DNA of 40,318 bases from Pholiota molesta. Its lineage: Eukaryota > Basidiomycota > Agaricomycetes > Agaricales > Strophariaceae. The stretch lies in contig JACGCK010000328.1 of the NCBI GenBank assembly GCA_014925825.1, positions 1 through 40,318 on the forward strand, written 5' to 3'. Position 1 is the first letter of the stretch; every line of letters starts with the position of its first letter. The position numbers and the translations under genes are program-made. Positions 23,671 to 35,416 of this stretch are shown here, in pieces. Under the pieces are notes generated by a model that was not told the DNA's origin, ran no database searches, and saw only the letters and a program-made list of their open reading frames with translations.

Positions 23671-24639
23671 ATGTCCCATTATTACCCTAATCCCAAATAT
23701 CCATATAGCTCGGGCCCATCCTACGCCCCTTGTTTCCTTACTGCTCCGATGAATTACACCTACGAATATTCATCTAGTGGCAATTCCGAATCCAGTTCCT
23801 CCGCCTACACAGCGGACTCGTCTAATCATTCTGGCTGTCTAAGCGCAGCTCTGCCAAGCGACCTCCCCGACCTATATTATGATCAGTACGAGTTACCATC
23901 GCCTCCCTCAGCGACATCTTCCAACATGATTTCGACGCCCCCACTGGATTGGGCACAACCTTGGGTCTCGATCGAGACAAAGCCTGCATCTTATCAGCAG
24001 GAGCCGTGGCAATCATCTCCCCTAGTGTCGGAGCGCCCTATGGTACACCCAATTGACACCCATTGCAATTGGATGTATCAGCAACAACAGTCAGGCGCAC
24101 TGGAGCCATCTTCAATTCTTTTTTCGAGCTACCAACAGCCCCACACGCATTCATCATCATTATTAGCTTCATCTTCGCATGCGCTTCAAACGCAATTCGT
24201 CTCACCCGGCGCCGCGCTCTCTTCTTCAGCCCCTTTGTCCGTGTCTGCTACTACCACTGTTTCACCCTCGGCCCTTACGCTGCATCCAGCCGTATCTCCG
24301 CCACACCCTGCACCGGTAACGAGCCAAGTTTCTCTTAAACTTCATCAACCGCGTCCATCGCGTCGAATACCCATCGTTTCGCTTTCGAAACTGGCAATGG
24401 CATGTGATGACTTCCAAATCAATCCACAGCCAAAGGCACCGAAGGAAACCCCTTCTGCACAAGTCAATCGACCTTTTGGGACCAACCCTTCCAAGTCATA
24501 TCATCCAATGGCATATCATTCAAGTAATCAATTCATCAACCAAAGTATACATCCCAAAAATGACATATACGGCACACCCTTCCCATCGGGAGCAACAAAT
24601 AACACTTGTGGTTGTATGACACCATACGCATGTCACTAG
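23671..24639 (+). CDS. Low-complexity Ser/Gln/Pro-rich protein of unknown function
   Basis: Single open frame of 322 residues from the ATG at 23671, which follows a pyrimidine-rich leader. I do not recognise a family. It is rich in Ser, Pro, Gln and Tyr with QQQQ and SSS runs, as in disordered activation regions. One ordered-looking basic block sits at about residues 227-245 (SRRIPIVSLSKLAMACDDF). The C terminus has a short cysteine pair and ends NTCGCMTPYACH. Such composition is common in fungal transcription regulators, but no DNA-binding domain is visible. It converges with the minus-strand gene at 25.1 kb. Confidence 0.6.
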   Translation: MSHYYPNPKYPYSSGPSYAPCFLTAPMNYTYEYSSSGNSESSSSAYTADSSNHSGCLSAALPSDLPDLYYDQYELPSPPSATSSNMISTPPLDWAQPWVSIETKPASYQQEPWQSSPLVSERPMVHPIDTHCNWMYQQQQSGALEPSSILFSSYQQPHTHSSSLLASSSHALQTQFVSPGAALSSSAPLSVSATTTVSPSALTLHPAVSPPHPAPVTSQVSLKLHQPRPSRRIPIVSLSKLAMACDDFQINPQPKAPKETPSAQVNRPFGTNPSKSYHPMAYHSSNQFINQSIHPKNDIYGTPFPSGATNNTCGCMTPYACH

Positions 24640-25110
24640 CCTTCGTAAATACTTCAACGGGCATCACCTTCCGCAAGCTTTCGACCGCAGCATTCAATTT
24701 CAATTTTACGCATTATATATACATTTGTAACAATACACACACCTTCTCATCGCTACATTTCAAACGAACATTTTGGCATTCGCAGTTATCAATTCACAGT
24801 CATCATAATTTCATACAACGATACATCACATAGAGGCTACATTACAAATCAAGAGTCATTCGGAAAATAGTGGATACAAAAGGTTGGATGTGACGCAGAC
24901 GGCAAACTTAAAGGAAAAAACGTATGATATGGATAAGGTGTCGCTTCGCCAAAAGAAGGCAGTGTAGTCGGGAGTACGAAGATGGAGATATGAAATAGTT
25001 CTGAGGACCAACAGAGAGCCGAGGTTGTAACAGGGTGGCGCGACGTTGAAAAAGTGTAACCGGTGCTGGATTTACCGAGAATCGTTGTTATGAAATGAAA
25101 GGGAATTAAG
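24640..25110. other. Convergent 3' intergenic region
   Basis: About 470 bp between two convergent gene ends. It is AT-rich at 24.65-24.85 kb and presumably contains both polyadenylation regions. No other feature seen. Confidence 0.45.
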
Positions 25111-26756
25111 TCAAGCCTGGCCTGATTCTTTCCAGATGATATTCGGAGGCCTTAACGAGATCGGTCCTGAGCCTGAGGTTGTTGATGAACTAACAAATGG
25201 CCATGAAAGGCTCACCTGTTTGCTCTTTTGCTCAAATACTTGCAACGATTTATCAGAGCCCATGCGATTTTGAGAGTGCAAGTTGATCAAGTCGGCACGT
25301 AGCATTTCGCTGGCAACCGTTTCAGTCCGTGCAAAGCCATCTTCAAAGCTATCACGAATAGGATTGAACTCATGAAAATTCATGCCAGGGTTATAGAGAT
25401 CAAGGTCGTCTGAGAGCCATTTCCGAAGATCAGGGATATCCATCGAGATCGGAGAACCAGTGACCATCGAAGAACAGTTACCTGCCTGCGCTCCGACTTT
25501 CGACTGCGCTCGGGTGCTAGTGTGACGAGTAACAGGAAGCACATGGTCGAAATAGGACCAAGATTGGTCGTTCGTGAGATTGGTGAGATTGGTGTAGGTT
25601 TCGCTGGAGTCGTCAGGGCCACCAACCACAGGGATGTTGTTATTTATGAGATCGTAAAGTTCATTCCGTTCTTCTGTAGTCAAAAGGCGGTGTTCATCAA
25701 CAGCCATTAGGGTATCCAAGTGGTCAAGATCGCAAGGAAGTAGGTTGTTCTCAATATCCAAGAATGACGACTGCGCATTGACAGATGAGGACTCGAAGTA
25801 TCCAGCGACAAAGTCATCAGGTGAAGGCAAGAAATGAGGTAAATCATTAGTTTCCTTGACGGGACCAGTAGAGCGATTGTCAGGTTCGCCAGGTAGAGTA
25901 AAGTGAGGCCCAGTGGACATTGATTCCCAATCTGTATCAGTTCCAGAAGAGGCCACAGCGAAAGATTCGGATATATCTGCAGATAGCGAAGGTGTAACCA
26001 GAAATCCAGAACCACGAAGAGCCTTTGAAGTCTTAGATACCCGAGTAGCTGTGGTACGACGCGTAGTAACTGGGTTGCGGACTTTCTTCTCTTGTGCTTT
26101 GATTGTCCGTTTGACAATCCGGCCGCGGGGCTTCACCGGTGATTGGGTAAGTTGGACCAAGAAAGGACGAATGAGCGGGACATCGCAAGATGGACTCTCC
26201 TGTTTTACAACAGGATCAGGAGGAGGGGGCTATATGAAATATCAGATATATGCTATTGAATACCGATTGCCAACCAACTTGGGATATCGCTTGCAATTGA
26301 GCTTGAGCTTTCATTGCGCGTCCTCGGATCAAGTTGGTGTGCTTGTCTTCTTTAGCAACCCGAAGGCCTATATATCTTTGAACACAAGAATGGACTCTCG
26401 AAAAGAATGACGGCACCTCGAGAATGGAAGTAGTCGTAGATGTGCCTACGATCAACATTGTATCGCTCTTGAAAATCCTTCCGCACAACAAAAGTTGGCA
26501 TTTTGGCACCTGGAACAATAAGAGCTTCCATCTCGGCGACTAAATCCGGCCCTAGACGTATGGCGAGGCGCTGTGGGTTGACCCTTCGAGTTTTCGGACG
26601 ACCGTCGTCAGTGAGATCCCACTGCCCGTCGTCAAAGTTGTCCTCGAAGGACTCGCGAGGTCTCTTCCTGGTATGTGCTGTATCTGAAGACTCATCTAAA
26701 GATTCCGTACCAGAGAGTGCCGGAGAGCGCGAGCTCTCCGCGCCAAGTGTCGCCAT
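25111..26756 (-). CDS. Putative DNA-binding regulator with a homeodomain-like block
   Basis: Exons 26756-26417, 26367-26279 and 26229-25111, with two 49-nt introns, give 515 residues in consistent phase. The N-terminal 60 residues are acidic and Ser-rich. They are followed by an ordered block, RLAIRLGPDLVAEMEALI, then FVVRKDFQERYNVDRRHIYD, YFHSR joined across the first intron to GLRVAKEDKHTNLIRGRAMK. The helix-turn-helix look of RRHIYDYFHSRGLR suggests homeodomain-like DNA binding, which is inference. A basic stretch (KPRGRIVKRTIKAQEKKVRN) follows, then a long acidic Ser/Thr-rich tail that could activate transcription. A 43-nt GT-AG intron (GTGAGC...CTCAG) may remove the present C terminus, so the protein would end QAQDRSR with a stop near 25153. 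Confidence 0.6.
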
Positions 26757-27030
26757 AGTACTATGTGAGTGTAAAAGTCTTAGAGAGAAGGGATGATAGA
26801 AATAACACCAGTAAATAGCGACGCGTCGCAAACATATTCACGTGCTAAGTAGGTATGTCACGGTCATGCTGCACCACCTGCTATAGTGTGACATTTATAT
26901 TTAAATTTTAGACTTGATTAGTGACTTATTTTGAGGTGGTTGTGGCTTGGTTATGGCCCTAAATAATGTTAGTCCGAATCGTACATACTGTACATGTACA
27001 AGATTTTTTTCCCTTTTCTTTGCCTTTTCT

Positions 27031-30000
27031 TTAAAAATATAAACTTGCAGCGAACACGACTATCAAAGAATGTTAGCCTGAAGAATCCACAAAAAATAGA
27101 ATGATTCATACTATCTCTCTTGATTTTGATTTGTGACTCCTCCATCTTTTTAAAAAGTTCAGCGTCGCCGATGACGCGAGCTGCGTCTCGGACTTCTCGA
27201 CATGTTTCATCCAGTCGAGTGATGACCCGAACTATGGTACCCTCTGCTACATCTGTTAAAGCTGTGATTTGTTCGAATGGCTAGAATGAACGGTGGTAAG
27301 TTAAAGAGAAGTGAATCTTATTTTAAAATTGTGCTTACCATGCCTTTGGCCCATTCATAAACAACCTCAACTAAACCGAATTTAAGATCTGACCTAAATT
27401 CCTCTGCCACTACTTTGTGGGAGTCCTGTATACGACCAACTCTCTCGCTGATGGCTAAAATGGCATCGCGACCTGCTTCCAACTTCGGCGATAGGAGTGG
27501 CTCAACATCTGTCTTCTCCTGGAAAACGAAGCAAGAGAGCAACGCGACCACCTCTTCAGGCTCATAGCCTGCCAGAGTATTCTCCAGAATCAATTCCGTC
27601 AGAATAAGTTCATTTGCAGAGTTAATCTAACATTGATTAGTAACCCTATTCACAAAAGTAGAAGAAGCAATTAAATTATGTACCTCACAGGCCACGCGTC
27701 CTTTGAGTTGTATAGTGGCGTTTTCGTCGATGAATTTCAAGTCCTTCAATACACCGATGCGTTGCTCGTAGTCAGGAATGAGCTCAAGATTTTGATCCGA
27801 CAGAGCCTGTTTCAAGTATGCTATATTTGCTTGCAAAACTTTTTGTCCGTGAACGACTCTGTACTGCATGACGTTCGATTGAATGGAGACCAGCAGGAGA
27901 AGATAGGTTCGACTTACATGATCCGAAAATTCAGGACAAGTTTGACACACTGTACTTTTCAAGATCTTGACCAAGGAATCCCGCGATCGGAAAGTTTCCT
28001 GGAACTCAAGCGCACGCATTCGGCTCCAATCGACCTCTTGTATGGTTCCAGCTTCAATCCATTCGTCAACCGCAGATCGGAGGCCAGCTATTCCGTCCCT
28101 CATGCGAGATATTAAATGTCGGTCCACAATATCAGTCACCTCGACCTGTGCGTCCTCATTAAAACATTGCCATACTATTCCACACTCGAACGCACCTTGA
28201 TCGTTCGATTCGTTACCATAACAATACTGGTGATTGGGACAGTTCTCAATTCATAAACACCATCTTCGATAGCCATGGAACTTGGTTCAATCGGCCATAT
28301 AGGAGGTACTGCGTCTGTATCGATGTCTGTAATAGATTGTGCAGCGCATGATTGGTAACTTCCATAAAATATCTCAACTAGAATTCACCTAGTTTTCGGC
28401 TCTTGGTATCTGGATGAACCAATGCCAAAACGAAGTATGTTTTGATTTTTGTCAGGATGCCACTGTCCAATGCCTGGACAGGAGCTTGCTTCAGAACAAC
28501 AGCAGCGTTATTGTCGCGGAAATGCTAGGAAAGTCATTCGGTTTCCTGTTGTTTATGCCACATGGAATCAGAAGAACACGTACGGCGTCGCGGAGGACTA
28601 CAACCCGACCACCAGATAGTATCTTGGAACCATGAGGATGGCCTAAAGAGATATCTAACATCTTCTGATTCTTCTCCGTGATAGCCAGAGTGGTATCATA
28701 ATGGAGCTCGATGTCGGGTGAACATATCACACACTCGAATTTGGGCAACATGGATAAGAGTTTCTCACTCTGAAAAGCAGGTTGAAGGCGATAAGATTCA
28801 GAGAAGAGAAAAAACTCACCTCCGTCACTTTCTTCTGTTGCTCAGGCAGAAGCCGCTGTGAAGAATTCTCAGAAAAACTTCGCTTGATCATTTCCTCAAC
28901 TCGCAGAGCTTCCACGCGTAACAGGTTTAATATCATATTATAGGTCAACCTGAACTGAGAGGAAAGTTTCCCCGGAGTACCCAGCATCATTGTATGCAAA
29001 GTGGTTTGCTAGAGGAAAAATCAGCAACATTGACATGAATGATTATACTTTGGCATACTTCAGGGAGAGAATCATTTGCGACGATGATGACCGTTCCTGT
29101 TGGATCAAGGCCACGACGGCCTGCTCGCCCAGCCATCTGGGTATATTCTCCAGGCAAGATTTCACGAAAGTTACGGCCATCGTGTTTGCGTATATTCGAG
29201 AAGACTACACATTTCGCAGGCATATTGACACCCTAAAAAAAGGAAATGAGGGAGGTCGATGGTTAAAAGTTTGAGGCACGAACCATTGCAAACGTTTCTG
29301 TAGCGAAAAGAATTTTCACCAATCCACGGGCAAACAAAATCTCCACAAGCTATTTACATGTTCAGCTATGGTTAGACGTGGAAATTTTTTATGCACATAT
29401 TTACCTCTTTCACAAGCGGCAATAGTCCACCGTGGTGAATACCAATTCCTCGTGAAAGTAGATCTCTTGTCCGAACTATTTGGGGAAGCTTCTTGTCAGA
29501 ACCTTAGAGATACAAGTCAGCAAAGTGGGCGGGATAATTAATGAGACCAGACCCTACCTTTCAGCCGTGAGAGCGCTTTTTCTATGGCCACATGAACTTC
29601 GCTCTTTTCTACGGATGTACAGAGATCGGCGTTAGTCAAAGTTGCAGCGTTCTCTTCACAGCGTTTTTTGGAAAAGGTAAACACTACGACCGGGAGAAGG
29701 GCCTTCTTTCTCAAGTGCCCTAATAAGTGAACGTAGAGATTTTTGTCGGCAGCTGTATGCATAGTTCGGGGAGGTCCGCCGCCGCCTCCACCACGTCCTC
29801 TTGGTGGAGGTGCAGCCCCTCTTCCACCTCTGGCAGGGGGCCCTCCGCGCTGTTGTCCTCGTTGAGCAGGCGCAGCACCTCTTGCACCGACACGTTGGAC
29901 TGGCGGTAGCCCGGCAGCTTCTCTCTCTTTGTCTTGCTTCCGTCTCAGAGCTTCACCTGCTTCTTTGTATCTTATAGTACATGTAATTTGTTAGCATTGC

Positions 30001-31905
30001 TTACAAAACAACATATAATACAAACAGTAATCACTTACCCAAGCGCCAGGAAATTTCGCTGAGCGTCAACAATTTTGTACATTTCACGCCCTGCGTACAG
30101 GTAATGTTCAAGGGGAACCGGTCTTTGGGGAGTGGAAATGACATAGATATCCTTTTTCTTCGTCCGTCTGTTTTAGTTATCAGTATGAGATAATCAAGAG
30201 AATATAATTATTACCCAACCCAATCAGCGAACTCTTTCGTGTTCGGTACAGTTGCTGAAAGTAAAATGATATTGACATGATCCGGGAGCATGATGATAAC
30301 TTCTTCCCAAACGACACCTCTCTAAAAAGTACTTGAGAGGATACTCCAATTCGAAAGGGTAAACGTACCTCAGCATCATTGACGTAATGAACTTCATCGA
30401 AGATAACAAATTCCACGTCGCGGATTAAGTCTGCCCCTTTGTAAAGCATACTGCGCAGGATTTCAGTGGTCATGATGAGACAACTGGCTTCGGGATTTAT
30501 TTGAACATCTCCTGTCAGGATTCCCACAGATGAAGAGGAAAAAGTTTGTTTGAAATCGCGGAACTTCTGGTTTGAAAGAGCTTTGATGGGAGAAGTGTAG
30601 ATAGCCCTTGAAGAACAGAGGTGTTTGTACAGAGTTTCAGTAAATAGGCGAAAAAGATCTACCTCGTCATATGCTTTTCTGCCAAAGCTATTGCATATTC
30701 TGCGACAACCGTTTTTCCAGCTGATGTGTGCGCTGCAACAAAAACAGAATCGCCCATTTCCAAATGATACACGGCTTGTTTTTGGAATGTATCTAGTTCG
30801 AAAGGGTACTACAACCGAAGATTTAGTAAACAAAAAAAAATGGTGTAAAGCCCGACTAGCCTTGTGTGCCATTTCTGGTACCAGTTCGTGGAAGTTTGTC
30901 AGTGGAGTGTTCACGTCAATAACATGCGCCCAGTCTCGTTTTTGTACAACAGGTCGTTTCATTCGCCGTTTCGGTAGTCCAATAGGCTTGAGATTAGATC
31001 TCTGAGAAATGTTCTGTAATGAGCATAAAATGAAACAGTCGAAATTTTGAATTTACCGAGGTCGGTAGCAGTTCGTCCACTTCTTTGCTTTGATCCAATA
31101 GAACCTCATCCTCGTCTAACGAATGTCCAAGTTCGGTATCCTGCTGTTCTTTTAGTCTCAATATAAGGACATGCCAGACAACTCGGCTCGTACCACATCT
31201 TCTGTTTCATATGGCCCGTCCAATTCTGTGCCATCAATAGCCACCAATTCTTCATCTTCAATCGGGTCTCCCGGAAGGCGCAGTCCTCGCGGAAGTCCTG
31301 GGGCAACCGTCCTAAATCCTTGAAAATCGGACCAGAAATTTTTGTGTCGATGGGTTCGATGACCGCGTCGTCAAACCCTCCAGGCCAGAATGGCACATAT
31401 CCGGATTTTCCTCGAACAAAATTCTTGTTTGGACCTGGAGCGCGAGTGAGAGATGTTGAGGTTAGACCATCTGCTACCCGCGATGACGGCGTCTAATCAA
31501 CCAGTTCAGAAGGAAGAAAGGCACAGAGGGTGAGAATTTACTTCTGTATATCCTGTCACCCTTCCATCAATACCAGATCGTATGAAAGTCAAGGATGTTG
31601 GAGGAGGTGCTGGAGCTGATGTTAAGAGATTTGGAATGAATATCTCGTGGTTCCAATGTCTAGCAGGCTATATATTAGTTGTCACTGGCACTGCAATGAA
31701 AGTCCGTCTCTAACACTTGGTATGATGGTAGCCAGTGATTCGGTAGGGTCTTTGGTGGCAATAGGAGGAGTTGTTCTATCTCGCCATGGATTTCTGAACT
31801 TGAAGGAGTGGATGCAAGGTGCAATTGTTGTAGGATATGAGAAGAATCTTCAGCCCTCGGACGAACAATTTGGTCAACAGCTTCAATGAAAAGATCCGGA
31901 GCCAT
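27031..31905 (-). CDS. ski2: Ski2-like DExH-box RNA helicase (cytoplasmic exosome cofactor)
   Basis: Helicase of the Ski complex, which feeds RNA into the cytoplasmic exosome for 3'-5' decay. The ATG at 31905 opens [14 protein letters not shown]; the N-terminal exons join to [20 protein letters not shown]. The core shows [28 protein letters not shown], motif [32 protein letters not shown], motif [10 protein letters not shown], motif [31 protein letters not shown] and motif [14 protein letters not shown]. An RGG-rich insert lies near 29.76-29.92 kb, before [15 protein letters not shown]. The C-terminal DSHCT end reads [19 protein letters not shown], then [12 protein letters not shown] and a TAA at 27033-27031, after a final intron. 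One intron (30809-30860) has a GC donor. Two frame breaks lie in the poorly conserved N-terminal region near 31.32 and 31.19 kb. More than ten introns in all. Confidence 0.87.
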
Positions 31906-32306
31906 TGCAGACGCGATGAAAAAACAGTTTGCGATTGATGTACAGAATTGGTTCAAGGAACAAGGCTGTTGCAAAGTGTACATAACTTGGATGTCTAGTG
32001 TCATCCAGAATCTAGTGGCACAGCCACCATCTCAATCATCTTCTAAATCAGACAATGCCGAAATCGTCGAGAAGTTCAGCTTCTTGTCAATTATCAAATA
32101 CATACATCCCTCGAAATTGAACTGAAGCTGAAACCATCCTATAATAATATATCTTGTCATACTAATTCATTTTATAGGTACTCGTACGCAGAGAAGATGG
32201 GAATATAGAGCACCTAACGACAACCTAACGAGATTGTTACACAGGCCGGCGGTTCGGTCTAAGACGCACAAACCATGGTCCTTTGTCCATCCAGCCTCTA
32301 TCCCAT

Positions 32307-33729
32307 TCAACTCTTTCGATAAGCATAAACGCATTGCAATCGAGTAAACTGCGTTGTCGTTCTCTCTTCCAACTCCTGCATACAATTGGATTCCAAGTCG
32401 TTCAGAATCTCTTCTGCGAGCCCACTTCCAAGAAGTAAAGGACGACCTGCCCCGAGAAAAGCCTGAATTATATTCAGAATAAGCGATGAAGAAATTTCAG
32501 AGAACCAAATAAATCTCACAGTAATGTCTTCACTCATTTTTTGCTCGAAGCGACGCAAGTATTCGGTTTCTGTGAGCTTGTCACGAGGCGGAGGAACGAC
32601 TGGTAACCAGAATTCTCGGTAGACGACGTCTTCAAAGCGAGGATTACTAGCTATCCATTCGTAAAGGTGAGTTGCAGCATCGGTATCTCCTCCTATATTC
32701 TTGACGGCGGCATGCATATACGACATCCACTGAGCAAACCAAGGCGGCCCAGATTCATTAACCTGCAGTTCGATACGACGATGGTGTTTGTCATATAAAT
32801 GGAAATCGAACTCTGAGACATCGATAAGGCCACCGGGTCGAAGGACGCGACTAATTTGGTCAATGAGAAGATGATAATCTTTGATCTGCTAAACAATTAG
32901 AATAAAAGTGGTCTAGAAGATACTGACACTGACACCTGATGAAATAAGACGCGCATGAACTACATTGAAATCTCCGTAGAAATGCTCGAGACCCAGGTTT
33001 ATGTCATCAATTTCACTCCTATATAGACACGGTGAGAAAAGATAGAGAGGCGCAGAAAAGGTAAAACTACCGAAGGTTTGGCGGCATCGATCTGGATTGG
33101 AAAAACCTTAATGGAAAACGAAAAGAAAAAGATATATATCACCACTTACGGTGATTGCATAGGTATCAAATCTACGGCAACGGCAGTGCAATGGGGAAAG
33201 TCATGAACAACATCTAGAATCCTAGAAGTGAAAAAGTGAAAAAGACATGTCCATGCTCCTGTTTGGTCATAAAAGTAACAATGGGCCTTACCAGCTTCCG
33301 CTGCCACAACCAAGGTCCAGACATGCTTTTGTTTCTCCTGGTACGTTGTTCGCCATCACATCTGTCATTGGAGGAACATAGTTACCACCCATTATATCGG
33401 AGAGCAAGGTATGTTGCTTATCTTAAACAAGTAAATTAGCGGTCAAGCCATCTAGTCTTTGTCTAACGCAACTGACCAAGTCTGTCAAGCTCTTCGTCAT
33501 CTGCTGGAAGACGATAAATATCAGAATAGTTGTTCAAGTTTCGCCCGTATTCCTTTCTGTAGCTTGCTGCTCGCATTGAAGATGACATCGAAACGACTGA
33601 TACTGGAGAAACAGAGCGTATGTCGGGTTCATAAGAGGTCATAGAGCTGGCCATACTCCCAGAGACACTCTGTGGAGGCAGAGACGCCATAGAGAGGATA
33701 TCGCTTTCAGTATCGCTGTCGAAGTCCAT
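32307..33729 (-). CDS. LaeA-like class I SAM-dependent methyltransferase
   Basis: Predicted class I methyltransferase of the large fungal group that includes LaeA-like regulators; the substrate is unknown. The first exon starts at the ATG 33729 (MDFDSDTESDILSMASLPP) with a Ser-rich tail and then YGRNLNNYSDIYRLPADDEE. Later exons join as HTLLSDIMGGNYVPPM, motif I ACLDLGCGSGSWILDV, FPHCTAVAVDLIPMQ, GDFNVVHARLISSG, LLIDQISRVLRPGGLIDVSE, PPWFAQWMSYMHAAV, REFWLPVVPPPRD and the C-terminal FLGAGRPLLLGSGLAEEI, ending CVYAYRKS. At least six short introns are used. Around motif I the phases agree and the frame appears intact. Such genes are numerous in Agaricomycetes, and one alone does not imply a biosynthetic cluster. 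Confidence 0.82.
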
Positions 33730-34258
33730 GGTAGGAGTATGTTGAATTGTAGTCTATCGTATTAGTTGATAATTTGAGCAGAGAAGAAAGCGAAAGACTC
33801 GGGGCATTTATACGATACCCCTTAATACAGGTGGCGATTTTCAATCGTGCGAGCCAAGCTCGGCGGAAATTCCAGTACCTCCCAGATTCAGAATAAGCAT
33901 GCATTAACGTGGAAATCTAAGTATGCCGAGCCCTCCAAGGAAAAAGGATGTCTTCCTGTATCTTCATGATCAGCGTGAAAAGGCCCGTCTTCGCGCGTGG
34001 TTTGCGCGTGGTTGAGAACGGCGGAAATCGAGAATGGCATGGTCTGGCATGGTTCGGAGATAAATTGGTCAAGTAAACTTTTGATGCAAAGGTTCCACGA
34101 GTCACCTGCGTCTCTTTGACCTGTGCATAGCTTGTTTGCAGAGAAATGAGGCGACAGTCAAAGCTAGGCTCGTAAGTAGAACTGATGTCTCTGTAGCCTT
34201 TGATTTACTTATGATGTAGTGTAATAATTTTTAATCCATATCCTGCGCCAAATGCCAT
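33730..34258. promoter_or_regulatory. Intergenic region upstream of the methyltransferase gene
   Basis: About 530 bp between the methyltransferase ATG and the stop of the next minus-strand gene. It presumably contains the methyltransferase promoter. No recognisable binding site or RNA gene seen. Confidence 0.35.
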
Positions 34259-35115
34259 TCAATCATTAAAGTTGTCCACTGAGAGTTGCACCATTGACAA
34301 GGCTGCCATAAATACAGGTAACTCCCACTTGAATTCATGCTTGCTTCTTCTCCGCAGCTTATCAATATCCAAACAGAAAACCTACCGATTAATCCAAGGT
34401 GACTGTGGCCAAACTGTGGCTGGAACCAAATGACGAGCGGTCCCTTGTCGGCGTGCCTTTGCGTCGACGTTGTGGAGGTCATTAAATACACGCTATTATG
34501 CAGGCATATATCAAGGGCGTACCTTTCAATTTCGCCAGTTTATGTGAAGGTGGAATTTTCTAGGATTCTCTAAGCCATTATAAAGGAGACGTTGGGTTCT
34601 TGTTCAAAGAAGGCTTCTGAGCCTTCTTTGTACCCAGGAGTGCGCCACCATCTTGTAATCTTGGTGCACTCATCCCATGGTCAATTTTTGAAAATTTTAC
34701 CCTCCATAGATCTCATTCATGAACTTGGAACTCACATTCCAATTGCACGCATGCTCATACCTAGAGCCGTTTGATCAATCTCGGATTCTTTGTAAATCAA
34801 GCCCTTGTCAGGATTGTTTTTCCGTCCATCCAACAACTTGTCATGGACACCGTTCCACCAATCAGCGCTCAGTATCATCGGCCTTGGCTCTGATCTCGGG
34901 ATCCATCAGATGCCCGCCAACCTGTTTGTCGACCGGAATAGACCACATCGAGACCACATATGTAGTGGCACAGACGGGCCACCTTGACCTAGTCCTCCAC
35001 GCTATTTTAGCAGTCGACAAGTCTTATTTGAAGGCTTGATTTAACCACCGGGAATATAGATGCGGTATGCGTTGGGTATGCGGTACATCGATTGGAAAGC
35101 AAATTTTCTAGGCAT
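34259..35115 (-). pseudogene. Uncharacterised multi-exon gene with a frame break
   Basis: I infer a gene from coding-like blocks joined by good splice sites, but I know no function. Reading minus: a possible ATG at 35115 (MPRKFAFQSMYRIPNAYRIY), then VDKQVGGHLMDPEIRAKADD. A one-base shift near 34.885 kb leads to ADWWNGVHDKLLDGRKNNPD and KGLIYKESEIDQTALGMSMR. An intron leads to WWRTPGYKEGSEAFFEQEP, then HADKGPLVIWFQPQFGHSHL. A last intron (GTAGGT...GGCAG) joins in phase to ALSMVQLSVDNFND and a TGA at 34261-34259. A stop also interrupts the block after FIMA near 34.58 kb. It is either a decaying gene or a good gene with sequence errors. Confidence 0.4.
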
Positions 35116-35416
35116 GTCTGATTCAATGTTTTTAATCGCCAAGGCTAGGTGTAAGTCATATAAGAACATAATATATAGTGTCAAGGGGAGAATATTCAAC
35201 ATCAGTGTATATAAATTATCTGTCTAGATTGGATGGATATACTGACTAGAAAGAAGAACAAGAACAATGTCCCTGATCTGCCAGGTTTGTAGCGAAAAAA
35301 AATACATTTACTTGTATATACAATTCATACAGATATGGTATACTCATACACACTCCAGCGAATCACCGGGTATCCAAACATGTTGCAAAGGTATCGAAAT
35401 ACGTGGAAGTTCTCAC

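Noticed and set aside
32307..33729. LaeA-like methyltransferase as sign of a secondary-metabolite cluster
   Set aside because: No synthase, oxidase or transporter genes lie nearby; neighbours are housekeeping genes.
34606..34629. Perfect hairpin AAAGAAGGCT-TCTG-AGCCTTCTTT
   Set aside because: It could look like a terminator, but it lies inside a coding-like block on the minus strand (YKEGSEAFF) with no T-run, so it is probably coincidental.
34658..34673. 16-nt word repeated at 37002-37017 (ATCTTGGTGCACTCAT)
   Set aside because: Similarity does not extend beyond the word, so I cannot claim a dispersed repeat.
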